Shown: piece after piece, positions 51,235 through 59,816 of the stretch
Layout of the letters: the number at the start of each line of letters is the position of its first letter
Position numbering within the stretch: the stretch's first letter is position 1
Assembly (NCBI GenBank): GCA_018240525.1
Contig: JAFEFN010000013.1
Span: 1,054,001 to 1,118,000 of the forward strand
Length of the DNA stretch: 64,000 bases
Source of the DNA: Pseudomonadota bacterium
GTDB taxonomy: Bacteria > Pseudomonadota > Gammaproteobacteria > Steroidobacterales > Steroidobacteraceae
Direction: 5' to 3'
The notes under the pieces: model-generated
Told to the model about the DNA's origin: nothing
Seen by the model: only the letters and a program-made list of their open reading frames with translations
Database searches by the model: none
Made by a program: the position numbers and the translations under genes

Positions 51235-51462
51235 CCGTGCTCCTCATGGTGTTGTGAACGTGGACGCCCGCCCTCGGTGCCGGCCCCGGCGTTCCACGGG
51301 CGCGGGGTTCCGGTTCCCGCTATGCGGCGCGCGCCGCCCGCGGCAGGCCGTAGTCTCACACACTTCCTGGCGGCGGCCACCCTCCTCCGGCGGGTCGCGG
51401 CCGGGGACTGCGGGGCGTTTGCTACTCTTCCGAGTTCGAGCACCCCTCACCCGTGCGATCAC

Positions 51463-52224
51463 ATGAAGGAATCGGCACACGGACGCATCCTGTTCTGGCG
51501 CGGCGGCAGCCTGTGGATCGGGCGCGGCGGCGAGCCGACCCGACCCCACGCCCACCACGCGCTCCAGATCACGCTCCCCTTTCCCGGCGCGCGCGTGCAG
51601 CTGAAGGGGCCGGCGGGGGACTGGGTGAGCCACGCCGCGGCGCTCGTGACGGCCCACCACCCGCATGCCTTCGATGCGCGCGCGCAGCCGGTGGCGCAGA
51701 TCTTCGTGGAACCGGAGTCGCAGCAGGGACGGCTGCTGCAGCGGCTGCACCGCGCCGCCGGCATCCATGCGCTGCCGCCGGGTGCGCTCGCGCGCGAGGT
51801 CGCGGAGCTGGCGGCAGCCTTCGACAGGCGGGCCGGCGATGCGGCCCTCATCGGCCTGGCGCGCGCCGCGGTCGAGCGGATCTGCGGGGTCTGCCCCGCG
51901 CCTGCGCACGATGCGGATGCGCGGGTCGTGCGCGCGCTGGAGCTGATGCGCAAGCGGCTGGGCGCGGCGATCCCGCTGCGCTCGATGGCCGCGGCGGTGC
52001 ACCTCTCGCCCGACCGTTTCCGGCATCTGTTCATGCAGGAGACGGGCGTCGGCTTCCGGGCTTACCTGCTGTGGTTGCGCCTGGAGTGCGCGCTCGCCGC
52101 GTACGTCGCCGGCAAGACGCTCACCGAGGCTGCGCACACGGGCGGTTTCGCCGACTCGGCCCACCTGTCACGCACGTTCCGCAGGATGTTCGGCATCGCA
52201 CCCGCCAGCGTCCGGCTGCAATAG
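51463..52224 (+). CDS. AraC-family transcriptional regulator
   Basis: 253 residues from the ATG at 51463 (MKESAHGRILFWRGG). The N-terminal half is a small cupin-like sensor (ALQITLPFPGARVQL). The C-terminus has two helix-turn-helix units (IPLRSMAAAVHLSPDRFRHLFMQETGVGFRAYLLWLRLECALAAYVAGKTLTEAAHTGGFADSAHLSRTFRRMFGIAPA). The longer upstream frame is a shadow. It precedes the metallothionein-like gene by 74 bases, and the divergent cupin gene is another possible target. Confidence 0.92.
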   Translation: MKESAHGRILFWRGGSLWIGRGGEPTRPHAHHALQITLPFPGARVQLKGPAGDWVSHAAALVTAHHPHAFDARAQPVAQIFVEPESQQGRLLQRLHRAAGIHALPPGALAREVAELAAAFDRRAGDAALIGLARAAVERICGVCPAPAHDADARVVRALELMRKRLGAAIPLRSMAAAVHLSPDRFRHLFMQETGVGFRAYLLWLRLECALAAYVAGKTLTEAAHTGGFADSAHLSRTFRRMFGIAPASVRLQ

Positions 52225-52298
52225 CCGTTTTGTTCAATTGTCCGTCGCCCGGGGTGGCTAGAGTTTCGCTCGCCCGATCACCCACTTCTGGAGCACCT

Positions 52299-52451
52299 AT
52301 GAACCCTGCTGCAAATGATGACTCGATCGCGACCGGCCCCGTCACCGAACGGGGGATGGCCTGCGGCTGTGGCCCCGCCTGCCCGTGCGGCCCGGCGTGC
52401 CAGTGCAAGCCCGGCGCGACCTGCACGCCCGCGTGCACCTGCAACGCCTGA
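52299..52451 (+). CDS. Metallothionein-like cysteine-rich peptide
   Basis: 50 residues, preceded by GGAG. Nine cysteines in the last 29 residues, at 22, 24, 28, 30, 34, 36, 42, 46 and 48. Tandem CxC pairs are separated by Gly/Pro/Ala (GCGPACPCGPACQCKPG), and there are no aromatic residues. The first 20 residues are ordinary and polar. The pattern suggests cytoplasmic binding of zinc, cadmium or copper, like bacterial metallothioneins, though no His is present and it is not the SmtA zinc-finger fold. It is followed at once by a strong terminator and preceded by an AraC regulator. Confidence 0.78.
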   Translation: MNPAANDDSIATGPVTERGMACGCGPACPCGPACQCKPGATCTPACTCNA

Positions 52452-52463
52452 CCGGGCGCGCCA

Positions 52464-52500
52464 GTGCCCGGCCGGCTCGCCGAGCCGGCCGGGCACTTTT
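52464..52500 (+). terminator. Strong intrinsic terminator
   Basis: Perfect 15-base stem (GTGCCCGGCCGGCTC with its complement) around GCC, followed by TTTT. It ends the transcript of the cysteine-rich peptide. Confidence 0.88.
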
Positions 52501-52641
52501 GCGTTAGCGTCCGCGGCGCTCGGGTAACTCGCCCGGGATGCGTGACCGACCCTCGAAGTTGGCCGAGCCCCGTACGTCCCGATCACGGGATACTCGCGGC
52601 CCGAATCTGAATGGTCGATGGGCAGCGGCGCGCCGGCGCCT

Positions 52642-53085
52642 TCAGTCGAACGAATAGCCCGCGAACAGGATCTCCCGCGGCACTTCGTCGGCGTAGATGA
52701 CGACGTAGGCCGCATGCCCCCGGTTGAGGTGGCCGATGACGGCCAGGTGGGCGTCCACCATCTCCCGGGTCGGGCGGATCGTCCCGTAGGTCGCCTGCAG
52801 CGTGTCCTCGCACAAGGGTGCGGCGACGAAGAAGTCCGGCTCTTCGGCGACCGAGCCGATGTCCAGGATGGATCGGGTTCCGGGAGCCTGCGCGGCGGCC
52901 AGGGCAGACTCGATGGACGCGTGGCCCCGGCCCGGCGCGGCGGAAGACACGGTCACCGGGAACTCGGGGAACGGGATCACAGGGTTGTAGCGACCGGCCT
53001 CGAACTCGCGCGCACGCAGCGCCTGCAGGGCCGCGTTGATGTCCGGCTGGTAGGGGACGGTGTACCAGTATCGGTGTGCACCCAT
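52642..53085 (-). CDS. Conserved protein of unknown function
   Basis: 147 residues, no signal peptide. N-terminus MGAHRYWYTVPYQPDINAALQALREFEAGRYNP-like (here with RAREFEAG), an Ala-rich middle and an acidic C-terminal half ending FAGYSFD. I recall similar hypothetical proteins in actinobacteria, which would suit horizontal gain, but cannot verify. It ends 2 bases from the GNAT gene start region and is probably co-transcribed with it. Confidence 0.75.
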   Translation of the reverse strand: MGAHRYWYTVPYQPDINAALQALRAREFEAGRYNPVIPFPEFPVTVSSAAPGRGHASIESALAAAQAPGTRSILDIGSVAEEPDFFVAAPLCEDTLQATYGTIRPTREMVDAHLAVIGHLNRGHAAYVVIYADEVPREILFAGYSFD

Positions 53086-53087
53086 GC

Positions 53088-53597
53088 TCAGGCTCCTTCC
53101 GGGTCGGGGAGCGTCCGCGTGAGCAGCCTGACTTCCCGGCCGTCCGAGACGGTCAGCGTGCCGAAGGCGTCAAACCCCATCCTCGCGTGAAAGGCGAGCG
53201 AGGCGGGATTCGGCGGTCGCGTGTTCACCTCGCAGCACAGGATGCGGATTCTATGACGGGCCGCGATGCGTTCAAGCGCCTGGTACAGGGCGCGCCCGAG
53301 GCCGCGGCGGTGGTGGGCCGCGGCCACGGCGACCTGGTCGATGTAGATGAACGGCGCGGCGATGGCCGATCGCAACGCCCGGAACTCCTCGCCGTCGTAG
53401 GCGGCTTCCCGGGGAAAGGCCAGCGCGTAGCCGAAGGCCGCATCCTCGCCCGCGATCGCCACCCGGTGCTCGTTGGGGAGCGCCAGCAGGCGGGCCAGTT
53501 CCGCCGCGTCCAGCGACGCGACGCCGGATCCGGCCGCGGCGTTGACACCCAGGACGCGGAGCGCATCGCCTTCGGTCATGGCGCGGACGCGGATCAC
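53088..53597 (-). CDS. GNAT-family N-acetyltransferase
   Basis: 169 residues from a GTG at 53597 (VIRVRAMTEGDALRVLGVN). The acetyl-CoA loop is VAAAHHRRGLGRALYQALERIAA, preceded by FIYIDQVAV (beta 4) and followed by LCCEVNTRPPNPASLAFHARMGFDAFG. The substrate is unknown. An ATG at 53579 is an alternative start. Confidence 0.9.
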   Translation of the reverse strand: MIRVRAMTEGDALRVLGVNAAAGSGVASLDAAELARLLALPNEHRVAIAGEDAAFGYALAFPREAAYDGEEFRALRSAIAAPFIYIDQVAVAAAHHRRGLGRALYQALERIAARHRIRILCCEVNTRPPNPASLAFHARMGFDAFGTLTVSDGREVRLLTRTLPDPEGA

Positions 53598-53670
53598 GCG
53601 CCGCCCCGGGTGCCGCGATGCGGCGTGCGCGGCACCGTCCCCTCGCCGCCCGGCGCGCGGGACGTCCCGC

Positions 53671-54462
53671 TCATGCGCAGGCCCATCGGGTAAGGAAGCC
53701 CGCGGTGACGCGCAGGACCTCGTCCTGCTTCTCGCGGTGCGGGACGTGACCGCAGTCCTCCCAGATCGCCTGTTCCGCCGGCCCGCGCACCTGGCGCGTG
53801 ATACGGCGCGGGAACTCCACGGACCCGAATTCATCGCGCCCGCCATGGATGGCGAGGACGGGGCAGGTGATCATCCGCAGGTACTCATCGAGGTTCCAGG
53901 CGGCGAATTCGGCCGACAGCCAGACCTCGGTCCAGGCATCCAGCACCCATCCGGCCTTCTCGCCATGCCACTTCACGAGCTTGCGGAACTGCTCGGGCGC
54001 GCGGAACTGCAACCGGGCCGCACGGATGCCGGCCAGCGTGCGCGGCTCGACGCACGCCTGGGCCGCTTCGGTGACCACCGCCGTGCAGGCGCCGGGGCTC
54101 AGGGCCGCAATGATCAGCGCCATCGCGCCTCCGACGCTGTGCCCGAACACGCAGAAGCGCGTGAGCCCGAGGGCACTGCGCAGCGCCGGGAAGGACGTCA
54201 CCGCCTCGTCACGGACAAAATCCACCGTCGGCCGCCCGAGGCGCGCGGTGGATCTGCCGAAGCCGAGCCGATCGTAGGCCACCACGTCGCTCGCGGCCGC
54301 CGCTGCCAGTGCCGCGGGGAAGTCGCGCCACTGTTCGACCGAGCCGAGCGAGTCGTGCAGCAGGAGGATCGGCGGGCGCTCCTCGTGACCGACGCTCCAG
54401 CGGCGCACGAAGAGGCTGCCGCCCGGGACGGCCACGCGGGAGTCGATGACTTCGCGACTCAT
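53671..54462 (-). CDS. Alpha/beta hydrolase
   Basis: 263 residues. Oxyanion motif LLLHDSLGSVEQW, nucleophile in FGHSVGGAMALI (GxSxG type), acid in AIHGGRDEFGSVEF and His in DCGHVPHREKQDEV. A typical single-domain esterase or hydrolase. The substrate is unknown. Confidence 0.93.
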   Translation of the reverse strand: MSREVIDSRVAVPGGSLFVRRWSVGHEERPPILLLHDSLGSVEQWRDFPAALAAAAASDVVAYDRLGFGRSTARLGRPTVDFVRDEAVTSFPALRSALGLTRFCVFGHSVGGAMALIIAALSPGACTAVVTEAAQACVEPRTLAGIRAARLQFRAPEQFRKLVKWHGEKAGWVLDAWTEVWLSAEFAAWNLDEYLRMITCPVLAIHGGRDEFGSVEFPRRITRQVRGPAEQAIWEDCGHVPHREKQDEVLRVTAGFLTRWACA

Positions 54463-54523
54463 GGCGGCAGCCGGGCCGCAGACCGGCGTGGAAGCCGGTC
54501 GCCGCCTGCCGGCCGCGCCAGGT

Positions 54524-54931
54524 TCAGCACGCGCCTGTCCGCGGCTGGATCAAGTCCCAGAGATTGCCGTAAAGATCACGAAAGACCGCGACGGTGCCAT
54601 GAGGCTCCTCGGCCGGTGGCCGCACGAAGCGTATCCCCTTCGCCGTGTAGGCATGGAAGTCGCGCCAGAAGTCATCGGTATGCAGGAACAGAAAGACCCG
54701 GCCGCCGGTCTGGTTGCCCACCCGTGAGGCCTGCTCCGGGGTGGCTGCGCGGGCCAGCAGGAGGCCCGGCCCGGCCGATCCGGGCGGGGCCACCACGACC
54801 CACCGCTTGTTCTGCGTCGCGACGGGCGAATCCTCGATGAGTTCAAATCCCAGGACCCCGACGTAGAAGGCGATGGCTTCATCGTAGTCGCGCACGAGGA
54901 CGGAGGTCAGGGCGAGGTGTTGCGGGGCCAT
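54524..54931 (-). CDS. VOC-superfamily (glyoxalase/bleomycin-resistance-like) protein
   Basis: 135 residues of paired beta-alpha-beta-beta-beta units. HLALTSVLVRDYDEAIAFYVGVLGFELIED opens the first unit and GRVFLFLHTDDFWRDFHAYTAKGIRFVRPPAEEPHGTVAVFRDLYGNLWDLIQP the second. His and Glu/Asp metal-ligand positions are plausible. The substrate is unknown. Confidence 0.93.
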   Translation of the reverse strand: MAPQHLALTSVLVRDYDEAIAFYVGVLGFELIEDSPVATQNKRWVVVAPPGSAGPGLLLARAATPEQASRVGNQTGGRVFLFLHTDDFWRDFHAYTAKGIRFVRPPAEEPHGTVAVFRDLYGNLWDLIQPRTGAC

Positions 54932-54988
54932 GGATGTGGGTAGGTTTGTGAAACGGGTGGGGTGACCGCTGCCAGGCCGCGCGCACCC

Positions 54989-55435
54989 TCACAGCTTCTT
55001 GTACATGAACGCCGAGGTATCCGGGCACAGGGAGGAGAACTCCGCCGTCGAGGCGATGCCGGTCGGCGCGTCGCTGCGCGGCAGCGGCTCGTATCCGAGC
55101 GCGGCGAAGAACTCCCCGGCGGTGGTCGTGAGCAGATAGACGGCGCGCAGGTTTGCCGAGGCGGCCGCCCGCTCGGCATGCCGCACCAGCCCCGTGCCGA
55201 TCCCGAGGCCGCGGGCCGCGCGGGCGACCGCGAGGGAGCGCAGCAGCGCGCCGTCTCCCCGGGGCTCGAGGCCGACGAGGCCCAGGAGGTGACCGTCCGC
55301 GCGGGCGGTGAAGAAGTGCGCCGGGGACACGGGCAGGTCCGCCGTGGGCAGCTGGTTCTCGGCCAGCAGCCGCACCAGCTCCGGGCCCAGGGATTCCGCG
55401 GCGATCGCGGCAGTCATGACCTCGACCCGGCGCAC
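54989..55435 (-). CDS. GNAT-family N-acetyltransferase (ArsN2-like)
   Basis: 148 residues if the GTG at 55435 is used; GGAGG precedes it. Longer in-frame starts (ATG at 55480) and a shorter one (ATG at 55417) exist. The family pattern is ...LLAENQLPTADLP, FFTARADGHLLGLVGLE, GALLRSLAVARAARGLGIGTGLVRHAERAA, and then LTTTAGEFFAALGYEPLPRSDAP, which matches ArsN2-type acetyltransferases. No arsenic genes lie nearby. Confidence 0.88.
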   Translation of the reverse strand: MRRVEVMTAAIAAESLGPELVRLLAENQLPTADLPVSPAHFFTARADGHLLGLVGLEPRGDGALLRSLAVARAARGLGIGTGLVRHAERAAASANLRAVYLLTTTAGEFFAALGYEPLPRSDAPTGIASTAEFSSLCPDTSAFMYKKL

Positions 55436-55511
55436 CGGGCCTCCGGTGCCGCAGAGCGACATGACCGCGCGGCGCCGCATGGCACGGCCGGCGGCCGGGG
55501 CACGCGGGTAT

Positions 55512-55934
55512 TCATGCGAGCGCGGCCAGCGCGGCCCGCAGGACCATGAACCACAACGCGCCGGCGCCGATGACGTACAGGAAGAAACGGAGCGGGATGA
55601 AGTTGAAGGTGCAGTGCACGGCGCTGTGAAGCACGCGAAACGCGAAGAACCCCCACGCCGCCGCCACGTACGCTGCGTCCACCCGCCGGGTCGCGTACAG
55701 GTACAGGACCACCGCGTAAAAGACGGTCGGCAGCTCGAACAGGTTCTTCAGGTTGTCGGACGGGTTGGATACGCGGGGCGGCGAGCGCAGCGCCAGTTCC
55801 GCCGGGGTCATCCGCTTGGGGTCCAGGCCGCTCGCGAAGATGAAGGGAAGGCGCCGGCCGTACATGTACACCCATACCACCAACGTCAACAGCATGGTCG
55901 CCACAAAGGGCTTGAAGATGATGGCCTGATCCAT
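55512..55934 (-). CDS. MAPEG-family membrane protein
   Basis: 140 residues with four helices. PSDNLKNLFELPTVFYAVVLYLYATRRVDAAYVAAAWGFFAFRVLHSAVHCTFNFIPLRFFLYVIGA is the MAPEG core with the N/E and R residues of the glutathione-site helix. Different subgroup from the MAPEG protein at 36586. Confidence 0.9.
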   Translation of the reverse strand: MDQAIIFKPFVATMLLTLVVWVYMYGRRLPFIFASGLDPKRMTPAELALRSPPRVSNPSDNLKNLFELPTVFYAVVLYLYATRRVDAAYVAAAWGFFAFRVLHSAVHCTFNFIPLRFFLYVIGAGALWFMVLRAALAALA

Positions 55935-56064
55935 GTCCTCCGTCTCCCAGGACCCACGCTCCGCGCAGCGGCCCCATCATGCGCGGGTCGCGGCCGGCTG
56001 GCTACGCGGGCCGTGAGCTGTCACCGCTGGCCGGGACGGGTGAGGTCGGACTCGCGTCCGGCCC

Positions 56065-56739
56065 TCACCGCCGCCGCGACACCAGCGGTGCGGCATGGAC
56101 GAACCGGCAGGCCGCGGCCTCCTCCAGCATCCAGCGACCCATTGCGAGATACGAAACCGGCTTCCAGGAGTTCGGCGCGCCCGCCCAGTCCGCCGCGGCG
56201 ACCGGCGGCTCGTCCCGTCCGCGGACGTTCAGCCCGCCGCGGACGAGCGTCCAGCGCAGCGAGGAGAACGCGCCGCGACCGAGGGCGTCCAGCACCGCCT
56301 GCTGCTCCCTGGCGCCACGACCCACGCTGCCCGGCATCCACGAGAACAACCGCATCGGCAGACTCGCCGGCGTGCCCGGCCCAGAGGCCAGCAGCGTGTT
56401 GATCATGACGATCCGATCCACCCCGGCTTCTGACATCGCCTGCTCCACCGTACGCATGTTCGCAGAGAGCGTGGCGGAGGGATCTTGGCTGGTGGCCGTG
56501 ACACCCAGGGCCGTGAGGACTGCGTCAGCCCCTGCGAGCGCCGCCGTCAGCGCGGCTCGGTCGGCCAGCGAGGTCACCACGACAACCCGCGAACCCGGGG
56601 GCACGCCTGTGATCCGTTCCGGCCGCGAGCGGACCATGGCCGTGAAGGAGATGCCCTCCTCCCGGCACACCGCCAGGATGCCCTGGCCCAGCCCACCGGC
56701 AGCGCCGATGACGGCGACCTGGCGAAGGCCGGCGATCAT
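56065..56739 (-). CDS. NAD(P)H-binding (NmrA/SDR-like) protein
   Basis: 224 residues from the ATG at 56739. Atypical short-chain dehydrogenase with the cofactor motif VAVIGAAGGLGQGIL, AGADAVLTALGVTA and a late RWTLVRGGLNVRG segment. No Tyr-Lys catalytic pair of classical SDRs is seen, so a sensor or isomerase-like role is possible. The upstream frame is a shadow. Confidence 0.88.
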   Translation of the reverse strand: MIAGLRQVAVIGAAGGLGQGILAVCREEGISFTAMVRSRPERITGVPPGSRVVVVTSLADRAALTAALAGADAVLTALGVTATSQDPSATLSANMRTVEQAMSEAGVDRIVMINTLLASGPGTPASLPMRLFSWMPGSVGRGAREQQAVLDALGRGAFSSLRWTLVRGGLNVRGRDEPPVAAADWAGAPNSWKPVSYLAMGRWMLEEAAACRFVHAAPLVSRRR

Positions 56740-56875
56740 GCGGGACGCGCGCGCCGCGGTGCGCGGGCGCCGCCCGTCCGCGCATGCCTTAAGCACGGTG
56801 CCGATGCCGGACGCCGAACCGCGGCATCCATGGGTCGTTCGAGGTCCGGCCGCCGCCCGACGATGGGTCGCCGCA

Positions 56876-57238
56876 CTAGCGGGCCCTGACCAAGGAGATC
56901 TGGAGCGGCTCGGCGCTGTTGACCGCCAGCTCCCGCGACGCATAGCCCTCGGCAAAGACGACAATGGTGCCCCCAGGCGGAAGCGATCGGTAGGGCGCGA
57001 GCCAAAAGATATGGGTCGTGCGCGTCGTGGGCACCAAGGTGAATTGCCCGTCGGCGTTCGTTTGCGCAAACAGCCCGGGATGGTCAGCCACCGAAATGGT
57101 CGCTCCCGGGACGGGCTTCTGGGTGGCCGCGTCGATTACCGTGCCGGATGCCGCCGGCGAGACATAGGTGGTGATCTCCCAGCAGCCACCGAGCGAAAGA
57201 AGGAACGGAAGAGCTGCCAAGTGGCGCCAGTATTTCAT
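56876..57238 (-). CDS. Lipoprotein with carboxypeptidase-regulatory-like domain
   Basis: 120 residues from the ATG at 57238. Lipobox LSLGGC. The mature part is one beta-sandwich unit (SGTVIDAATQKPVPGATISVADHPGLFAQTNADGQFTLVPTT), the CarboxypepD_reg-like pattern found in surface proteins. The partner is unknown. Confidence 0.82.
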   Translation of the reverse strand: MKYWRHLAALPFLLSLGGCWEITTYVSPAASGTVIDAATQKPVPGATISVADHPGLFAQTNADGQFTLVPTTRTTHIFWLAPYRSLPPGGTIVVFAEGYASRELAVNSAEPLQISLVRAR

Positions 57239-57401
57239 GCGCGGCCTAGCGTACACGCCACGCCGCCGCATGGATCGCCTCCCAGGCCTCTATCAGGCCA
57301 AGGGGCGATCAATCGCGTCCGACCCGAGATACCGAAAGTGCAGCGGCGGGTCATGCCACGCGCGCCCCTGAAGCCGGCGCATTCCGCGCGCCGCACAGCG
57401 C

Positions 57402-59441
57402 TCACTCGGACAGGTTCATGCTGCGCAGGAGTCTCTGGTAGCGCGCGTCGCCGCGTAGCCGGCTGAATATCGGATCGTACTTGAGGCGATGCCCGAGATT
57501 GATGTCGCGCGAGGCGACCGCCCTGTCGAGCCATTGAAATGCCTGGTCCAGATCGCCGCGATAAGCATAGACCAGCGCGACATTGAGCTCTCCGAACCGG
57601 GGAACCGCGCGCTCGACGCGTGCCAGGGCGGCCTCCGAGTCGGCGCGGCGCCCGAGCGCGAAGTACACCAGCGCCAGCCCGAGCTCCCGGCCGGATGCGG
57701 ACTCAGCCTCCATCTCCTTGAGCGCCGCTTCGGGCTGGTGGCGTTGCAGCAGGATCTCCCCGATCATCCGATGGTTGCCCTCGAACGTGGGGCTGATTTC
57801 AATACTCCGCCGAAAGCCTCTCTCGGCCGCGTCCAGATCTCCCATCAAGTAGCGGATGTAGGCGCCATTTTGATGCGAATCCGGATTCAGCGGATCCAGC
57901 GCGATGGAGGCATCCTGCAGTCGCAGCGCCTCCGCATGGCGACCGATATCGAAGGCGAGCCAGGCGGCCACGAAGAGGGCGTACGGGTCACGGGGTTTCA
58001 GTGCCAGCGTCGCATCGAGCTGCGCAGAGGCGCGCGGCCAATCGTAAGCATAGGTGGCCGCCTCGAGACCCAGAACGGCGTGCGCCATGGCCGAGTTGGG
58101 ATCAAGACGCAGTGCCCGTTGCGCCGCCTCCACGGCAGCGGGCCATCCGACCTGACTGGACGTCACGTTGTCGGCGACCTCGTCCACGTAGGCCAGTGCC
58201 AGTGCCTCGGCAGCCCTGACGAAGCTCGGATCGAGTGAGAGAGACTGCTCCAGATCCGTCTTGGCTTCGCTCACTCCGGCACTGCCGCGGTCGATGGCCG
58301 ATCGGCCTCGCAGGTAGAACGTGTAAGCTTCCGGGTTTTGCAGCTGCGGGATCCCCGGTTCGTCGGCACCTACCGCCAACTGAAGTGCACGCGCGATGCC
58401 GCGTGCAATTTGGTCCTGCAAGGCCAGCACGTCGCCAAAGTCGCGGTCATACTTCTCGGACCACAGGTGCGTGCCGGAATGTGCGTCGATCAGCTGCGCG
58501 GTGACGCGGACTCGGTCGTTTGCGCGGCGCACGCTGCCTTCGACGATGTAGGCTGCTCCCAGCTTTTCGCCGATCGAGCGCAGGTCGTCGGAGCGCCCTT
58601 TGAAGGAAAACGACGAGGTGCGCCCGATGACCCGCAGCTCCGGGATCTTGGTCAGCAGATCGATGATTTCCTCGGCCATGCCGTCGGCGAAGTACTCCTG
58701 ATCGTGCTTCTCGCTCATGTCGGCGAATGGCAGTACCGCTATCGAGCGCGACGCGGGGGCGAAGGCCGCGGGCGGTGCCGGGGAGGATGCCGCCGCGCCG
58801 GATACCGCCGGCGGGGACGCGGGCTTGGCGTTCCACGGTTTACTGACCAGCAGGTACGCAAGCGCCGCCAGGAAAAGCGCAAGGACGGCAACGGGCACGG
58901 CACGGCTCGACGGCGACGGCCTCTCCGCCTTCGGAAGTATCGGCGGCGAACCTGAGCCGGCGGCACTGGCAGGAGGATCCGGCGACAGCAGGCTCTTGAT
59001 GCGCGCGACGAACTGCGGGTGGGTCACGCCGCCCGGCAAGCGCGTCCACTGCACTTCGTGCAGCTTGTCCGGCACTGAAGCGCCGCGCTCGTGCGTATCG
59101 TCGATGACGATAGGGACGAGGAAGGCCTTGTTGTCCGACATGTGGTGGGTGCGTTCGACCGCAAGTTGCCACTCGTGTCGAAAGTAGCCCTCGTCACGGG
59201 CTTCCGTGTTGGCGGAGATAAGGGCCATGAACAGGCGGCAGTCGTGAATCCGCTCGCGGATCTGCCGATCCCAGGCATCGCCGCCCCGCAGCTCGCTCTG
59301 GTCGAACCACACCTCGACGCCCGCCGCGCGCAGTCCCGCGCAAATGCGCTGAGCCACCTCGGCATCCTGCGAGGCATAGCTCAAGAACACCGCCCCGGTC
59401 GGTGTACTCACGCGCTGCAGCGACTGCTCCCGCATCCGCAC
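57402..59441 (-). CDS. TIR - transmembrane - TolB/FlgO-like - TPR protein
   Basis: 679 residues. A TIR domain (about 16-150) has FLSYASQDAEVAQRI, EVWFDQSELRGGDAW and a candidate catalytic Glu90 in YFRHEWQLA. A Pro-rich linker and a membrane helix (182-199) follow. The next domain begins SIAVLPFADMSEKHDQEYFADGMAEEII (233-355), the TolB-N/FlgO-like unit seen with adenylate-cyclase-type regulators, and continues IGRTSSFSFKG...YIVEGSVRRANDRVRVTAQLIDA. The rest (365-679) is TPR repeats. TIR inside, repeats outside is the likely topology. Possible signalling or defence role; family members are not well characterised. Confidence 0.88.
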   Translation of the reverse strand: MRMREQSLQRVSTPTGAVFLSYASQDAEVAQRICAGLRAAGVEVWFDQSELRGGDAWDRQIRERIHDCRLFMALISANTEARDEGYFRHEWQLAVERTHHMSDNKAFLVPIVIDDTHERGASVPDKLHEVQWTRLPGGVTHPQFVARIKSLLSPDPPASAAGSGSPPILPKAERPSPSSRAVPVAVLALFLAALAYLLVSKPWNAKPASPPAVSGAAASSPAPPAAFAPASRSIAVLPFADMSEKHDQEYFADGMAEEIIDLLTKIPELRVIGRTSSFSFKGRSDDLRSIGEKLGAAYIVEGSVRRANDRVRVTAQLIDAHSGTHLWSEKYDRDFGDVLALQDQIARGIARALQLAVGADEPGIPQLQNPEAYTFYLRGRSAIDRGSAGVSEAKTDLEQSLSLDPSFVRAAEALALAYVDEVADNVTSSQVGWPAAVEAAQRALRLDPNSAMAHAVLGLEAATYAYDWPRASAQLDATLALKPRDPYALFVAAWLAFDIGRHAEALRLQDASIALDPLNPDSHQNGAYIRYLMGDLDAAERGFRRSIEISPTFEGNHRMIGEILLQRHQPEAALKEMEAESASGRELGLALVYFALGRRADSEAALARVERAVPRFGELNVALVYAYRGDLDQAFQWLDRAVASRDINLGHRLKYDPIFSRLRGDARYQRLLRSMNLSE

Positions 59442-59679
59442 TCTCTGCGCCTTGCCACGACCGAGAATGCCCCACCGAGCCTGTCTCAGGCAATGCAGCT
59501 AGGGAGTCGGCCCGGCGGAGGGCGGGTAGCGGGCCGGCCGCCGGTGCTCCATACGCTCGTCAGCGGACACACGGATCGGGCACGGATCGGGCAAGAGTGG
59601 CAGAGGGCGGGCGGCGGCACCCGGGTGAGCGTCCTCCTGGGAATGCTCTCCAACCAGCCTCAGGCGGCGCGGGACATTC
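59442..59679. other. Non-coding stretch between TIR gene and the cassette array
   Basis: No convincing gene. It must hold the promoter of the TIR gene (minus strand). It contains the tandem direct repeat ACGGATCGGGC / ACGGATCGGGC (about 59571-59590) and is GC-rich like the host genome, unlike the cassettes to the right. Confidence 0.5.
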
Positions 59680-59799
59680 GCGCCGGGCGGCCCGTGCGAC
59701 GCCCGACCGCCCGGACAGATCGCGCGTCATGCACGCACCCTCACCCGGGCGCGCGTGGCGCAACCTCAGCTCTTACGGCCGCTGCAGCGATTCTCGGGG
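59680..59799 (-). other. Degenerate attC site (distal end of array)
   Basis: On the minus strand AATCGCTGCAGCGGCCGT-AAGAGCTGAGG and ACGCGCGATCTGTCC-GGGCGGTCGGGC align along about 95 bases with the intact attC at 63008-63127, but both core sites (expected GCCTAAC and GTTAG) are mutated. The left boundary is estimated from that alignment. Probably a dead site after the last cassette. Confidence 0.65.
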
Positions 59800-59816
59800 A
59801 TCCGGCGCAGAGTGCC

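Noticed and set aside
44876..57400. Hidden attC sites between the small accessory genes
   Set aside because: I compared each gap with the attC arms seen at 61-63 kb; none has a GCCTAAC...GTTAG pair with matching inner arms.
57239..57401. attC downstream of the TIR gene, making it a cassette
   Set aside because: No core boxes or arms resembling attC are present, and its length (over 2 kb) is unlike cassette genes.
59560..59600. Repeat ACGGATCGGGC as part of a CRISPR or iteron array
   Set aside because: Only two copies in direct contact, with no further units or spacers.
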